The notes: generated by a model from the letters alone, not told the origin. A stretch of 41,448 nucleotides of DNA from Bacteroidales bacterium UBA2030 (GCA_002332755.1 DDBO01000069.1:1-41448), one strand, 5' to 3'. Positions 1 to 8,105 are shown, counted from the stretch's first letter. Numbers and translations are program-made.

Positions 1-50
1 ATTTGAAATTTTCAGAACAGAGAGGATAAAAGCAGAAAGAAATAATTTTT

Positions 51-830
51 TTAAAGTCCTAACCCTTTAGCCACAATCTCCGCAATATCAAAATTTTGAG
101 AATCTTCTTCCCTACCTTCTTTTTTAATGCCATCGCTGAGCATGGTCATGCAAAACGGACAAGCGGTGGCTACTATTGAAGCACCCGTATCGAGTGCTTC
201 GCGGGTTCTTTCAGCATATACTTCAGTATGTCCGGGTTCTGACTCTTTGAACATCTGAGCCCCACCAGCTCCACAACACAATGAAAAGCTGCGGTTTCGT
301 TTCATCTCAGTAAGAGTTATGCCTGCAGTAGTTATTATTTTTCGCGGATCTTCGTAAATGCCATTTCCCCGGCCCAGGTAGCATGGGTCATGGAAAGTAG
401 CGGTCGTGCCTTTAAAGATTTCCGGATTCAATATAAGTTTACCCTCTTCCATAAGCTGTTTGAGAAAAGTGCTGTGATGTACTACCTCATAATGTCCTCC
501 TAAGTCGGGATATTCATTTTTGAAAATATTGAAACAATGCGGGCATATGGTGATAATCTTCTTGATATGGTAGCGATTAAGCGTTTCAATAACCTGAAGG
601 GCCTGCATCTGGTAGAGCATTTCGTTGCCAGCCCTTCTGGCGGGGTCTCCCGTACATGTTTCTTCGGCTCCCAAACAACCAAAATCAACTCCTAAGTGAA
701 GAAGTATCTTGGCAAAGGATTGGGTCACCTTTCTATACCGTGGGTCGAATGCACCTGCACATCCAACCCAGAAAAGATATTCCGGAGTGCGATTCATTTC
801 GCGGAGCAGTGGTATTTTAATGTCGTTCAT
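51..830 (-). CDS. HdrD-like CCG-domain iron-sulfur protein
   Basis: A 259-residue protein of the cysteine-rich (CCG) family found in heterodisulfide reductase HdrB/HdrD, GlpC and LutA. The first cysteine-rich half begins near VGCAGAF and continues with CLGAEETCTG; the second carries CPHCF, DPCYLGRG, LCCGAGGAQ and CPFC, which is the usual arrangement for a non-cubane or 4Fe-4S cluster. It lies 19 bp after the membrane/ferredoxin gene and probably forms a two-subunit membrane electron-transfer unit with it. An in-frame ATG 84 bases upstream exists but would overlap the neighbour; the start at MNDIKIPL sits just after that gene's stop. The family assignment is firm. The electron donor and acceptor are unknown, and heterodisulfide itself is unlikely as substrate in this phylum. 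Confidence 0.85.
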   Translation of the reverse strand: MNDIKIPLLREMNRTPEYLFWVGCAGAFDPRYRKVTQSFAKILLHLGVDFGCLGAEETCTGDPARRAGNEMLYQMQALQVIETLNRYHIKKIITICPHCFNIFKNEYPDLGGHYEVVHHSTFLKQLMEEGKLILNPEIFKGTTATFHDPCYLGRGNGIYEDPRKIITTAGITLTEMKRNRSFSLCCGAGGAQMFKESEPGHTEVYAERTREALDTGASIVATACPFCMTMLSDGIKKEGREEDSQNFDIAEIVAKGLGL

Positions 831-849
831 ATATTCTAAATTTATTTTC

Positions 850-2136
850 TTAAAAACGCATCCAGGCTTCTCGCTCTTCAGCAGGATATTGCCATGGGGC
901 TCCGTTGTTTTCAATATTGCTGAGCATAGATGCCAACAATGCAGGAATACTTCCTTCTTCCATGGTCAGGTAACGGCGCATGGCTAAAATAACAAGAGGT
1001 TGATTGATGTTGACCGGACATTCACGTGCACATGCATTACAGGTCGTGCATGCCCACAATTCCTCTTCACTAATGTAATCACGCAAAAGGGCTTTACCAT
1101 CGTCGAAAGTCTGGCCATGCTTAAGTAATCCATTCCTTTTTTCTTTTGCACGGGCTCTTACATCCATGATGATTTTGCGTGGTGAAAGTTTTTTGCCTGT
1201 GATATTGGCCGGGCAAACATCTGTGCATCGCCCGCACTCTGTACAGGCGAGGCTGTCAAGATAATTTTTCCATGTCAGGTCTTCGACATCTTTAACCCCA
1301 AATCGCCCGGGAACTTGTGTGGATGATGGTTCCTTGACACCCTCAGGGTCGAGCATCATCCTTACTTCTTGTTCTATTTCGGGCATATGTTCCATTTTAC
1401 CCAAGGGTTCCAGGCGGCTCAGGTAAACATTGGGTATGCTTGTAAATACGTGAAAATGTTTGGAGTATGGCAGTATGTTCGCAAAAAGAAAAATCAAAAG
1501 AATATGACTCCACCAAAAGATTTCATGCAAAATGTTTGCCTGATAAATACTTACCGGCCCGATAGCTTTTGCCAGGATTTTACTCACAGGTAATGCCTCT
1601 TCCAGATGACCCGGACGAGTGAGGATATAAAATGTATTGGTACCTAATAAACTAATCATCAGGAAAAAGATAATGAGTAAGGCTGCAGTGGCATCTATTT
1701 TGGAAATAGGTTTCATCTCTATTCCATAAAACCGTTTAATCTTTAGAAATGTCCTTCGAAAAAGAAATGCTAAGATGCTCACCAGCACAATTACAGAAAA
1801 GATATCACCTGAAAAAATTATGACATGATAAAATGCAGGCCATTGAGCGAAAATTCTTTCCTGGCCGCTTATACCGTCAATCACCATTTCGATACTTCCA
1901 ATAGTGATGATAAGAAACCCCCAAAAAACCAACGCATGAGCTAGGCCTACCAAGGGGCGTCTAAAGATTCGCGACTGCCCCAGGGCTACCTTGAGAGTAA
2001 CAAGTAACCTCTTGCCATGATGTTTTATTGGGAAAGGTTTTAAAAGGGGGATAAGGCCGAATATTCTCCTCATCGACCAGAAAAATATTCCGATAGTTAT
2101 GATTAGAATGGCTGAAAAAACAATGGATTTTGTCAT
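850..2136 (-). CDS. HdrE/DsrM-like membrane cytochrome-type subunit fused to a 4Fe-4S ferredoxin domain
   Basis: A 428-residue protein. The N-terminal ~260 residues hold several hydrophobic helices with histidines of the nitrate-reductase-gamma/HdrE/DsrM type (for example ALVFWGFL, HVIIFSGD, ILHEIFWWSHILLIF), expected to bind b haems and exchange electrons with quinone. The C-terminal part has two cluster motifs, CTECGRCTDVCP near residue 297 and CTTCNACARECP near residue 364. With the downstream CCG-domain gene this gives the HdrE-HdrD layout split differently between two polypeptides. The start at MTKSIVF was chosen because it leads directly into a membrane helix; a longer in-frame reading to 2289 would run into the NUDIX gene. 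Its physiological partner is not visible in this window. Confidence 0.85.
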   Translation of the reverse strand: MTKSIVFSAILIITIGIFFWSMRRIFGLIPLLKPFPIKHHGKRLLVTLKVALGQSRIFRRPLVGLAHALVFWGFLIITIGSIEMVIDGISGQERIFAQWPAFYHVIIFSGDIFSVIVLVSILAFLFRRTFLKIKRFYGIEMKPISKIDATAALLIIFFLMISLLGTNTFYILTRPGHLEEALPVSKILAKAIGPVSIYQANILHEIFWWSHILLIFLFANILPYSKHFHVFTSIPNVYLSRLEPLGKMEHMPEIEQEVRMMLDPEGVKEPSSTQVPGRFGVKDVEDLTWKNYLDSLACTECGRCTDVCPANITGKKLSPRKIIMDVRARAKEKRNGLLKHGQTFDDGKALLRDYISEEELWACTTCNACARECPVNINQPLVILAMRRYLTMEEGSIPALLASMLSNIENNGAPWQYPAEEREAWMRF

Positions 2137-2215
2137 GGTGCGGCGAATTATGCAGGTATGTGCATATTTTTGCCACAAGTATAAATGATTTTCAATTAAA
2201 AACCAAAAAGTAAGA

Positions 2216-2776
2216 CTATTTAGAAAAAATCTTTTCAATAAGGCCGGGTACACTTTTGATCTCCTGCACAATTTTACGTACAGAGCCAAGCCCTATTTCT
2301 TTATCATTTACCTGCAGGGGGTTGCGCCAGACAATCTCTTCTACATCGTCTGCCGGAGTTGCTGTTTGATTTAAATCGGCCTGGCAAATGAAAACCATAT
2401 CGAGGGTGTAATAGAGAAGGTCTTTGTAAACATATTTATTGGGTACTGTTTTAAGAAATTCCCACTCCATTAGGTGTAAACCTGTTTCTTCGTTTACCTC
2501 TCTGACCAAGGTGTTTTCTGCCGTTTCAAAAATATCGGAGAATCCACCGGGTAAATCAAGTTTGCCTTTGGCAGGGTCGAATTTTCGGCGGGTAAAGAGA
2601 AGTTGATTCTCCGGGCCTGGAATTAGTGCAATGACGGCCGGGGCGGGATTGAAATACCATAGCAAACCACATTCAGGGCATTGCATGGATTTTATGCTGT
2701 TTGAGGTGAATCCCGGCTGCCCGCAGCGGGGACAATATTTGAAAACTAAAAAAGGATGCTCCTGGGGTAATTGCAT
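2216..2776 (-). CDS. NUDIX hydrolase with N-terminal zinc ribbon
   Basis: A 186-residue protein. Residues ~14-40 form a zinc ribbon (CPRCGQPG ... CPECGLLW). A NUDIX fold follows, with a complete Nudix box starting at GGFSDIFETAENTLVREV and ending NEETGL, matching GX5EX7REUXEEXGU. Such enzymes hydrolyse nucleoside diphosphates linked to another group; zinc-ribbon versions include NudC-like NADH pyrophosphatases and many uncharacterised Bacteroidota proteins. The substrate cannot be read from sequence. It is the first gene after the repeat-filled gap and is followed 79 bp later by the Hdr-like pair, on the same strand but not clearly in the same operon. Confidence 0.85.
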   Translation of the reverse strand: MQLPQEHPFLVFKYCPRCGQPGFTSNSIKSMQCPECGLLWYFNPAPAVIALIPGPENQLLFTRRKFDPAKGKLDLPGGFSDIFETAENTLVREVNEETGLHLMEWEFLKTVPNKYVYKDLLYYTLDMVFICQADLNQTATPADDVEEIVWRNPLQVNDKEIGLGSVRKIVQEIKSVPGLIEKIFSK

Positions 2777-2803
2777 GGGGTAAAGGTAGGAAATTTGTTT
2801 CAG

Positions 2804-2862
2804 GTTTCAGGTTCCAAGTTCCGGGTTCCAAGTTCCGGGTTCCAAGTTCCAGGTTCCGGGTT
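2804..2862. repeat. 7-bp minisatellite (GTTCCRR units)
   Basis: Eight consecutive heptamers, GTTTCAG then seven of the form GTTCC(AA/GG/AG), run without interruption and decay into GTTAAGG. The same family, in opposite orientation and with 13 units, lies at 28043-28137. Because 7 bp times three is 21 bp, all frames stay open and produce artificial peptides rich in NLEPGT; these are not genes. No function can be assigned. Confidence 0.9.
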
Positions 2863-2880
2863 AAGGGACGTGTTTTCATC

Positions 2881-2990
2881 GGTTCTTCTTCGATCCTTCT
2901 TCGCTCTTTCATCGCTCATGAGCGAACAAAAGCGAACAAAAAGCGATGATGGTACGATGATGGTACGAAGCAAACACGAACAAAACATTT
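2881..2990. repeat. Short duplications around a 14-bp perfect palindrome
   Basis: Contains TCGCTCATGAGCGA (2912-2925), a perfect palindrome, followed by a 10-bp tandem duplication (AGCGAACAAA twice) and an 11-bp tandem duplication (GATGATGGTAC twice). The left side has related CTTCTTCG duplications. Composition is unlike the flanking genes. No credible gene is present, and the role is unknown. Confidence 0.75.
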
Positions 2991-3014
2991 AAGAAATTGA
3001 TTTGCAGCGTTTTA

Positions 3015-3132
3015 TTATTTTACAACTTCATTTGCATTGTCAAATAAGGTTCCCTTTTGTCATCAAAAAGTGTAAAATAAGAAGCTTGACTGTAAAATAA
3101 GGTGTAAAATAAGCATTTTTAGTGTAAAATAA
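3015..3132. repeat. Cluster of TGTAAAATAA decamers
   Basis: TGTAAAATAA occurs exactly at 3071-3080, 3091-3100, 3103-3112 and 3123-3132, with start-to-start spacings of 20, 12 and 20 bp. An inverted exact copy (TTATTTTACA) lies at 3015-3024 and a one-mismatch copy (TGTCAAATAA) at 3038-3047. The spacing could mean repeated protein-binding sites on nearly one face of the helix, or simply a degenerate repeat. The nearest gene start is that of the NUDIX gene, about 240 bp away. Confidence 0.75.
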
Positions 3133-3164
3133 ACCTGTTTGGCATGAAAATGATGCTCGCACCC

Positions 3165-3545
3165 GCTTCTTCGCCCTGTGTTCTCCGTGGTGAAATTCTT
3201 TTTTTTAAACCACAGAGGGCAAAGAGGTTTTTCTCCGTGGCTCTCTGTGTTCTCCGTGGTGTAACTCTTTTTTTAAAACCACAGAGGTGCACAGAGGTTT
3301 TTCCTCTGTGCACCTCTGTGTTCTCAGTGGTGAAACTCTTTTTTTAAAACCACAGAGGGCACAGAGGTTTTTCTCCGTGGCTCTCTGTGTTCTCTGTGGT
3401 GTAACTCTTTTTTTAAAACCACAGAGGTGCACAGAAGTTTTTCCTCTGTGGCTCTCTGTGTTCTCTGTGGTGAAGCTCTTTTTTTAAAACCACAGAGGGC
3501 ACAGAGGTTTTTCTCCGTGGCTCTCTGTGTTCTCAGTGGTTTTAT
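3165..3545. repeat. Hairpin-forming tandem array, alternating 69/71-bp units
   Basis: Units are anchored by ACCACAG at 3209, 3278, 3349, 3418 and 3489, giving intervals of 69, 71, 69 and 71 bp, so the true period is a 140-bp dimer. Each unit reads ACCACAGAGG... T-run ...CTCTGTGGT and can fold on itself. The best case is an 18-bp perfect stem, 3280-3297 with 3303-3320, around a TTTTT loop. Units are joined by CTTTTTTTAAAA. From memory, CCACAGAG-type repeats of this sort occur in many unrelated bacterial genomes with no known function. The array lies just downstream of batE and could end or stabilise its transcript, but that is conjecture. Confidence 0.9.
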
Positions 3546-3635
3546 GTATTTTGAGCAATGAGGTCCAGGTAAATGGATGAGAAAAGTCCTTGGTCTGGCA
3601 GGTTAATTTTATTTTCCTTCACAAAGCCGTATGAA

Positions 3636-4403
3636 TCAAAACTTTTTAATGGCTCGCGATGGCATCCAGCCGACGCTTCCATTAGCGATTTTTATTTTTA
3701 CCCATGAATTGAGGCTATCGCTGAGTTGGACTTTAGTGCCTTCATGTAAAACGAAAAGATCCACACTGTTTTCGTCGGGCGAGCTTTTTACTGTTACTGC
3801 CGGCTCGAATACGATTCCATGAGTATGGTGACTCTGACGATAATGGTTTTTGTATGCAAAAGCATATCCAAAGAATGTTAGAAACAAGAAAAGCAGAGCT
3901 GAATAAAACCCCACTTTTTTTTGTACGGATTTAACCGACAACACAAAAATACCCACTGCTACTAAAAACAGGGCGGTAAACAATATGCTCAACCAAGCCC
4001 AGGTATCTCCGGGAAATAACGTATAAAGCGATTTCCACCATCTTTCGAAGAACAAATCGGGTACAATATCAATTTTGTCAACAATGCGACTATTGGCTAC
4101 TTTCAGGTTGAAAAGAATGTCTTCATCGGAGGGGGCGAGCAATAGTGCTTTTTCGTAATTATAAATTGCCTGAGCCATCTCGTTCAGTTTAAACCATGCA
4201 TTACCCAGATTGTAATATATTGCTGCCGATTCCTGACCGGTGGCAAGGACTTGTTCATACCATTTAATGGCCGATTCATAGTGTCCCTTGGTGTATGCAT
4301 TGGTGGCAGAATCGATCATGGCCTGAGGAGTTAGTGCTCCAGCTTGAGCCATTTTGAAAATAATCAGAAATATTATTAGGAATGAATATTTCGTTTTTTT
4401 CAT
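3636..4403 (-). CDS. batE: BatE: TPR and SH3-domain membrane protein
   Basis: A 255-residue protein with a signal peptide or anchor (residues 1-22), two to three TPR units (~30-105, including AAIYYNLGNAWFKLNEMAQA), two membrane helices (~135-157 and 165-185) and a C-terminal bacterial SH3 domain (~195-253) ending at the usual position (SWVKIKIANGSVGWMPS). This is the standard BatE layout. It is the last gene of the Bat operon, 12 bp after batD. Bat proteins were named for aerotolerance in Bacteroides; their biochemical role is thought to involve envelope stress or assembly together with the MoxR ATPase. Confidence 0.9.
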   Translation of the reverse strand: MKKTKYSFLIIFLIIFKMAQAGALTPQAMIDSATNAYTKGHYESAIKWYEQVLATGQESAAIYYNLGNAWFKLNEMAQAIYNYEKALLLAPSDEDILFNLKVANSRIVDKIDIVPDLFFERWWKSLYTLFPGDTWAWLSILFTALFLVAVGIFVLSVKSVQKKVGFYSALLFLFLTFFGYAFAYKNHYRQSHHTHGIVFEPAVTVKSSPDENSVDLFVLHEGTKVQLSDSLNSWVKIKIANGSVGWMPSRAIKKF

Positions 4404-4415
4404 AAGTCTTTAGTT

Positions 4416-6296
4416 TTATCTGAGTTCTCTTTCGATTCGCGAAATAGTTTCGAGAGCCTGATTATACACCTGCTCCATGTTTTCGGTTTTGTTTCCCGGT
4501 GCAAAGCGTGCAAATTCACAATTGTTGAGCGTTTCTATGAATGCCTTAATCGTTTCGGTATTTACATTGCGCGAAATAAGTTTGCTCTCAATGTTTTCCA
4601 TAGAAAGGTCAGCCAATGGAATGTTGAATTTGTCAGCAATATAGCCCCAGAGGGCAGCGCTGATTTCGTTGTAGAAGGCATTTTCTTCCCGATTATTGAG
4701 GTGAGTGCGGGCTTTTTTCAGTCGCTTGGTGGCAACTCCTGTAGCCTTACGCAATCGCATGAGTCCAACATCGCCTCTCTGTTTTTGAATGCGTTTAATA
4801 ATGAGCATGCTTATGGCAAATCCAACCAGCAATGTAATAAGTAAGCCGTAATAGATACCTGATCCAAAAAACAGAACGCCAACTGGCCTCAACGCGATTG
4901 GGGGAAGCTTGATATACCGGATATCGCTTCCAATGTATTTCAGATCTTGCTGGTTAACTCCGCTGTAAGAAATGTTTTGAGCATTTGCCTCACCTTTGGC
5001 AACATTTATGGTAAATTCTGGTGAAGTAAGCGTATTGTATTTTCCGGTTGCAGGATTAAAGAAGCTGAAAGCGATTGGTTTTATCGTATAAGTACCTGCC
5101 GTGCGGGGTATCAAAAGGTACTCAAACGTTTTAATCCCAGATACTCCGGAGGATGTAGTGTTAATATTAGAGGTAATTTTAGGGTCATAAGTGTCAAATT
5201 CTGTCGGAAAATTGATCTGCGGGGCTTCAATCACGTCGAGATTCCCTGATCCCGAAATTTTAATGCGGAGGTTAATGGCATCGTTGGCTTTTACTTCACT
5301 GCGATCGAGTTCTGCACTCAAGGTGAAGTTACCAACAGCATTGGCATATCCCGCAGGTTTTCCTTCAGCCGGAAGAGGTTTAATGTTGATTTTTAGTGGG
5401 TTACTGTAAATCTTGCGCTCCACCTGTTCGTAGCCTGAGTTGAAAAAGGCATCGTTAAAGAAACTATCGAAAAAAGGATCTCCTGTTACTGTCCGGCGAC
5501 GTTTTTTCACCATGGCAGCCGTACACTCCATTTCCATTGCAGGTATGGTTACCGTGCCTGGTTTAAGGCCAAACAAGGAGGTTTTCTTTATTTCTGCAGT
5601 TACGTATTCCTCCCCGTTAATGATTACAGTACTTTGTTGAAGTTTGTCTGATTTTAGTAAGTCTTGCGACCAAAAGTCGGGGAATGTGCCAAGGTTGTTG
5701 ATACGTATGTTAGATAAGGGAACTTTAGTAAAAAGTTTGTAGGTAACGATGGTTTGTTCGCCAACGTAAGGACTGGGTTTACTTACGTATGCTTTGATAA
5801 AAATATCGTCTTTCGGAATATCTTTAACATCGTCGATAGGTTCGGTGGGAGAACCGGCATTTGCGCGGTTAGTTGAGCCCGCAGAAGGCTGGGATTGCCT
5901 GGCTTTAGGTTTACCGCTGCTGATGACATGGATTCTGACAGCCTGGGTTTGGTAGGTTTTTCCTTTAACTACAATAGTAGCTGGCCTAACCTCGAAAGTG
6001 CCTTCCATCGATGCATTTATCAGGTAGGTATACGACTGGCTGTACTCTTGATGCATCTTTCCATTGATAAACTGGAAGCTTGAACTCTGGGAAACATTGG
6101 GGCCGGAAACCACAGTAAATCCTTTGAAATCAGGTCCGCGGAAATTTTCCCCGTTGGCATTCAGCGTGAAAACAACTCTAAACGTCTGGCCTACCTCTAC
6201 CTCCTCGGGGGCAGAAACCGTAAAGTTTACTTCCTGGGCATTTATCCCAAAAATGAATGATAGAGCGGATATTAATAACAGCGCAAGTCGTTTCAT
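4416..6296 (-). CDS. batD: BatD: large exported beta-domain protein
   Basis: A 626-residue protein with a cleavable signal peptide (MKRLALLLISALSFIFGINA, then QE). Long stretches of Ig-like beta structure follow (~25-455), typical of the BatD/oxygen-tolerance family. A membrane helix (~480-505, YYGLLITLLVGFAISMLII) leads to a basic cytoplasmic tail of about 120 residues containing CEFARFAPG. The start at MKRLALLL gives a proper signal peptide; the longer in-frame start at 6350 adds 18 unlikely residues. The gene sits 65 bp after batC. Its cytoplasmic tail resembles that of the protein at 9135-10124. Confidence 0.9.
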   Translation of the reverse strand: MKRLALLLISALSFIFGINAQEVNFTVSAPEEVEVGQTFRVVFTLNANGENFRGPDFKGFTVVSGPNVSQSSSFQFINGKMHQEYSQSYTYLINASMEGTFEVRPATIVVKGKTYQTQAVRIHVISSGKPKARQSQPSAGSTNRANAGSPTEPIDDVKDIPKDDIFIKAYVSKPSPYVGEQTIVTYKLFTKVPLSNIRINNLGTFPDFWSQDLLKSDKLQQSTVIINGEEYVTAEIKKTSLFGLKPGTVTIPAMEMECTAAMVKKRRRTVTGDPFFDSFFNDAFFNSGYEQVERKIYSNPLKINIKPLPAEGKPAGYANAVGNFTLSAELDRSEVKANDAINLRIKISGSGNLDVIEAPQINFPTEFDTYDPKITSNINTTSSGVSGIKTFEYLLIPRTAGTYTIKPIAFSFFNPATGKYNTLTSPEFTINVAKGEANAQNISYSGVNQQDLKYIGSDIRYIKLPPIALRPVGVLFFGSGIYYGLLITLLVGFAISMLIIKRIQKQRGDVGLMRLRKATGVATKRLKKARTHLNNREENAFYNEISAALWGYIADKFNIPLADLSMENIESKLISRNVNTETIKAFIETLNNCEFARFAPGNKTENMEQVYNQALETISRIERELR

Positions 6297-6361
6297 GTCA
6301 GGAATTTTTGTTTTAAATAATGACATATTTTCAGGCAAAGGTAAGTGCAAACCCTATGCCG

Positions 6362-7060
6362 TTACCAGTCTTTGACAGGCCGACCTGAAACCATAGGTTT
6401 TTTCTCTTGTTTAAGCTTTTCCATGGTTTTTTGTTCTGCATTTTTCATGGCCTCGAGCATACGTTCAGCATCTTGTTTCGAGAGTTCTTGGGGCTGAGCC
6501 TGTTGAGGTTGTTCGTTTTGTTGCTGGTTTTGTGGTTGCTGGGTTTGCTGATTTTGCTGATTTTGTTGCTGTTGTTGGTTCTTGTTTTGTTGCTGCTGAT
6601 TCTGATTTTGTTTCTGTTGTTGTTCTTGCTGACGTGCCTTAAAAAGAGCGTAGGACAAGTTATAGCGGGTGTCATCATCGGCAGGATTGATCTTCAATGC
6701 CTGTTTATATGCTTCTATAGCAGCCTGGTAGTTTTTTGCCTGTAAAAAAGCATTACCCGAGTTGTGCCATAATGCAGCCTGCTGTTCAGGTTTTAAGTCA
6801 GCTCGGGTGGAGAGGCCTCCCCAGGTACTGGCAGCTTCCTGGTAGTTTTTTTCTTTATATAGCGCATTTCCCAGATTGTATCTGGCTGGGATAGAACTTT
6901 TGTTCTTTTCCAGGGCTTTACGGAAAAGGATTTCAGCATCGTTGAATTTCTCTTTTTCAAAAGCCGCATTCCCTTTTCTTACCAACCTGTACTCCTTTTG
7001 GGCCTGCAAGGCGGGTATAGCCAAAATGTTCACTATTACTATCAACCACAGTTTATTCAT
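6362..7060 (-). CDS. batC: BatC: TPR protein with Gln/Asn-rich tail
   Basis: A 232-residue exported protein with a signal peptide (residues 1-20, ending ALQA). At least three TPR units follow (~22-55, 57-88 and 94-140; see YNLGNALYKEKNYQEA and LWHNSGNAFLQAKNYQAA). Residues 144-191 are almost entirely Gln/Asn, followed by a charged helix with LSKQDAERMLEAMKNAEQ. Position between batB (13 bp) and batD fixes the identity. TPRs imply a scaffold for protein contacts, probably with BatA, BatB or BatD. The low-complexity codons (6488-6631) also create long open frames on the opposite strand, which are not genes. Confidence 0.9.
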   Translation of the reverse strand: MNKLWLIVIVNILAIPALQAQKEYRLVRKGNAAFEKEKFNDAEILFRKALEKNKSSIPARYNLGNALYKEKNYQEAASTWGGLSTRADLKPEQQAALWHNSGNAFLQAKNYQAAIEAYKQALKINPADDDTRYNLSYALFKARQQEQQQKQNQNQQQQNKNQQQQQNQQNQQTQQPQNQQQNEQPQQAQPQELSKQDAERMLEAMKNAEQKTMEKLKQEKKPMVSGRPVKDW

Positions 7061-7073
7061 CGCTTCAAAGTTT

Positions 7074-8105
7074 TCATTTACCGAAAAGATTGAGTTTACC
7101 CCAGAGCCTACTTTTACGAAGACTGATAAACAATTCAGTAATCAACAACGCCATGGCAATCCAAAGAAAGTAATAAAACCGGTTGTCGTACTCCGAAAAA
7201 AGTCGGGTGTCGAATTCGGTTTTTTCAAGCTTGCCAATTTCCTCAAATATTTTGCGTAGTGCCTGGTTTGTATTGGCAGAACGGACGTAAACGCCATTAC
7301 CGGTTGAAGCTATTTTTTGCAACGTAACCTCATCGAGGCGGGTCATGATGGTATTGCCATCTTGGTCTTTGCGGTAACCGGCAATCGAACCGTCGGGGCT
7401 TAATATTGGAATAGGCGCTCCCTCAGGCGAACCAATACCCAGGGTATAAACCCTAATTCCGTCGGCTACTGCCTTTTCGGTCTGTTCAATTACATTGCCT
7501 TCATGGTCTTCTCCATCGGTCATAATTATAATTGCTTTGCTTCGCGTTTCACTGGTGAGAGATTCGTGCGCCATTCGTATCGCTTCTGCAATAGCTGTGC
7601 CTTGTGTAGGTACAAGGTCGGTACTTATTTTACTGATAAACATACGGGCAGCAGCATAATCGCTGGTAATAGGAAGCTGTACATAAGCCTTTCCGGCAAA
7701 AACAATTATACCCAGTCTATCTCCTTTCAGTTGATCAACTAATTTGGTCATTGCCAACTTGGCATTTTCCAGGCGGTTGGGTTTTATATCTTGTGCCAGC
7801 ATGCTATTTGAAACGTCCAGGCATATCATCATATCAATGCCTTTTTGTTTCACCTTTACTAATTTGCTGCCAATTTGGGGATTTGCTGCAGCTATAATAA
7901 GCATCACTATAGCAAGGTTCCACACAATAAAGCGGATGATGGGCCGGGTAGGGCTGTAGTCGGGAACCAGGCCTTCAATAAGTCGGGTATCGCCCCATAA
8001 TTTAAGTTTGCGCTTGCGTTGTATCCGCGACCAGATAAAAATAACCGTGATTATGGGGATAATCAGTAATAAATAGAAATAATCAGGATTTTCGAACCTG
8101 AACAT
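7074..8105 (-). CDS. batB: BatB: von Willebrand A-domain membrane protein
   Basis: A 343-residue protein with helices near residues 9-25 and 57-74, a VWA domain (~90-290) and a C-terminal helix (~310-330). The MIDAS metal site is intact: D97-V-S99-N-S101, T170 (PTQGTA) and D197 (MTDGED). The divalent metal there usually binds an acidic residue of a partner protein. It overlaps no neighbour and lies 12 bp after batA and 13 bp before batC. BatA and BatB are paralogous, and both keep MIDAS residues, so both probably bind partners. Confidence 0.93.
   Translation of the reverse strand: MFRFENPDYFYLLLIIPIITVIFIWSRIQRKRKLKLWGDTRLIEGLVPDYSPTRPIIRFIVWNLAIVMLIIAAANPQIGSKLVKVKQKGIDMMICLDVSNSMLAQDIKPNRLENAKLAMTKLVDQLKGDRLGIIVFAGKAYVQLPITSDYAAARMFISKISTDLVPTQGTAIAEAIRMAHESLTSETRSKAIIIMTDGEDHEGNVIEQTEKAVADGIRVYTLGIGSPEGAPIPILSPDGSIAGYRKDQDGNTIMTRLDEVTLQKIASTGNGVYVRSANTNQALRKIFEEIGKLEKTEFDTRLFSEYDNRFYYFLWIAMALLITELFISLRKSRLWGKLNLFGK

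Noticed and set aside
2673..2992. ORFs on both strands with NLEPGTWN-like or SKFRVPSSG-like peptides
   Set aside because: They arise from the 7-bp minisatellite and its flank, and one overlaps the NUDIX start.
3119..3487. Several 60-75-codon ORFs on both strands (peptides such as FKPQRAKRFFS and HLCGFKKRVTP)
   Set aside because: They are translations of the 69/71-bp hairpin array; the same peptides repeat in all frames and have no start context.
3165..3545. Possible CRISPR array
   Set aside because: There are no unique spacers between short identical repeats; units are head-to-tail copies with internal palindromes, and no cas genes are nearby.
3543..3650. Open frame on the minus strand after batE (peptide ending FSSIYLDLIAQNT)
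   Set aside because: About 30 codons in another frame than batE. BatE already ends at the usual place in its SH3 domain, so a frameshifted extension is not needed.
6407..6745. 112-codon plus-strand ORF rich in Leu (LLLLVLVLLLLI)
   Set aside because: It is the complement of the Gln/Asn codons of batC, a known artefact of CAA/CAG runs.
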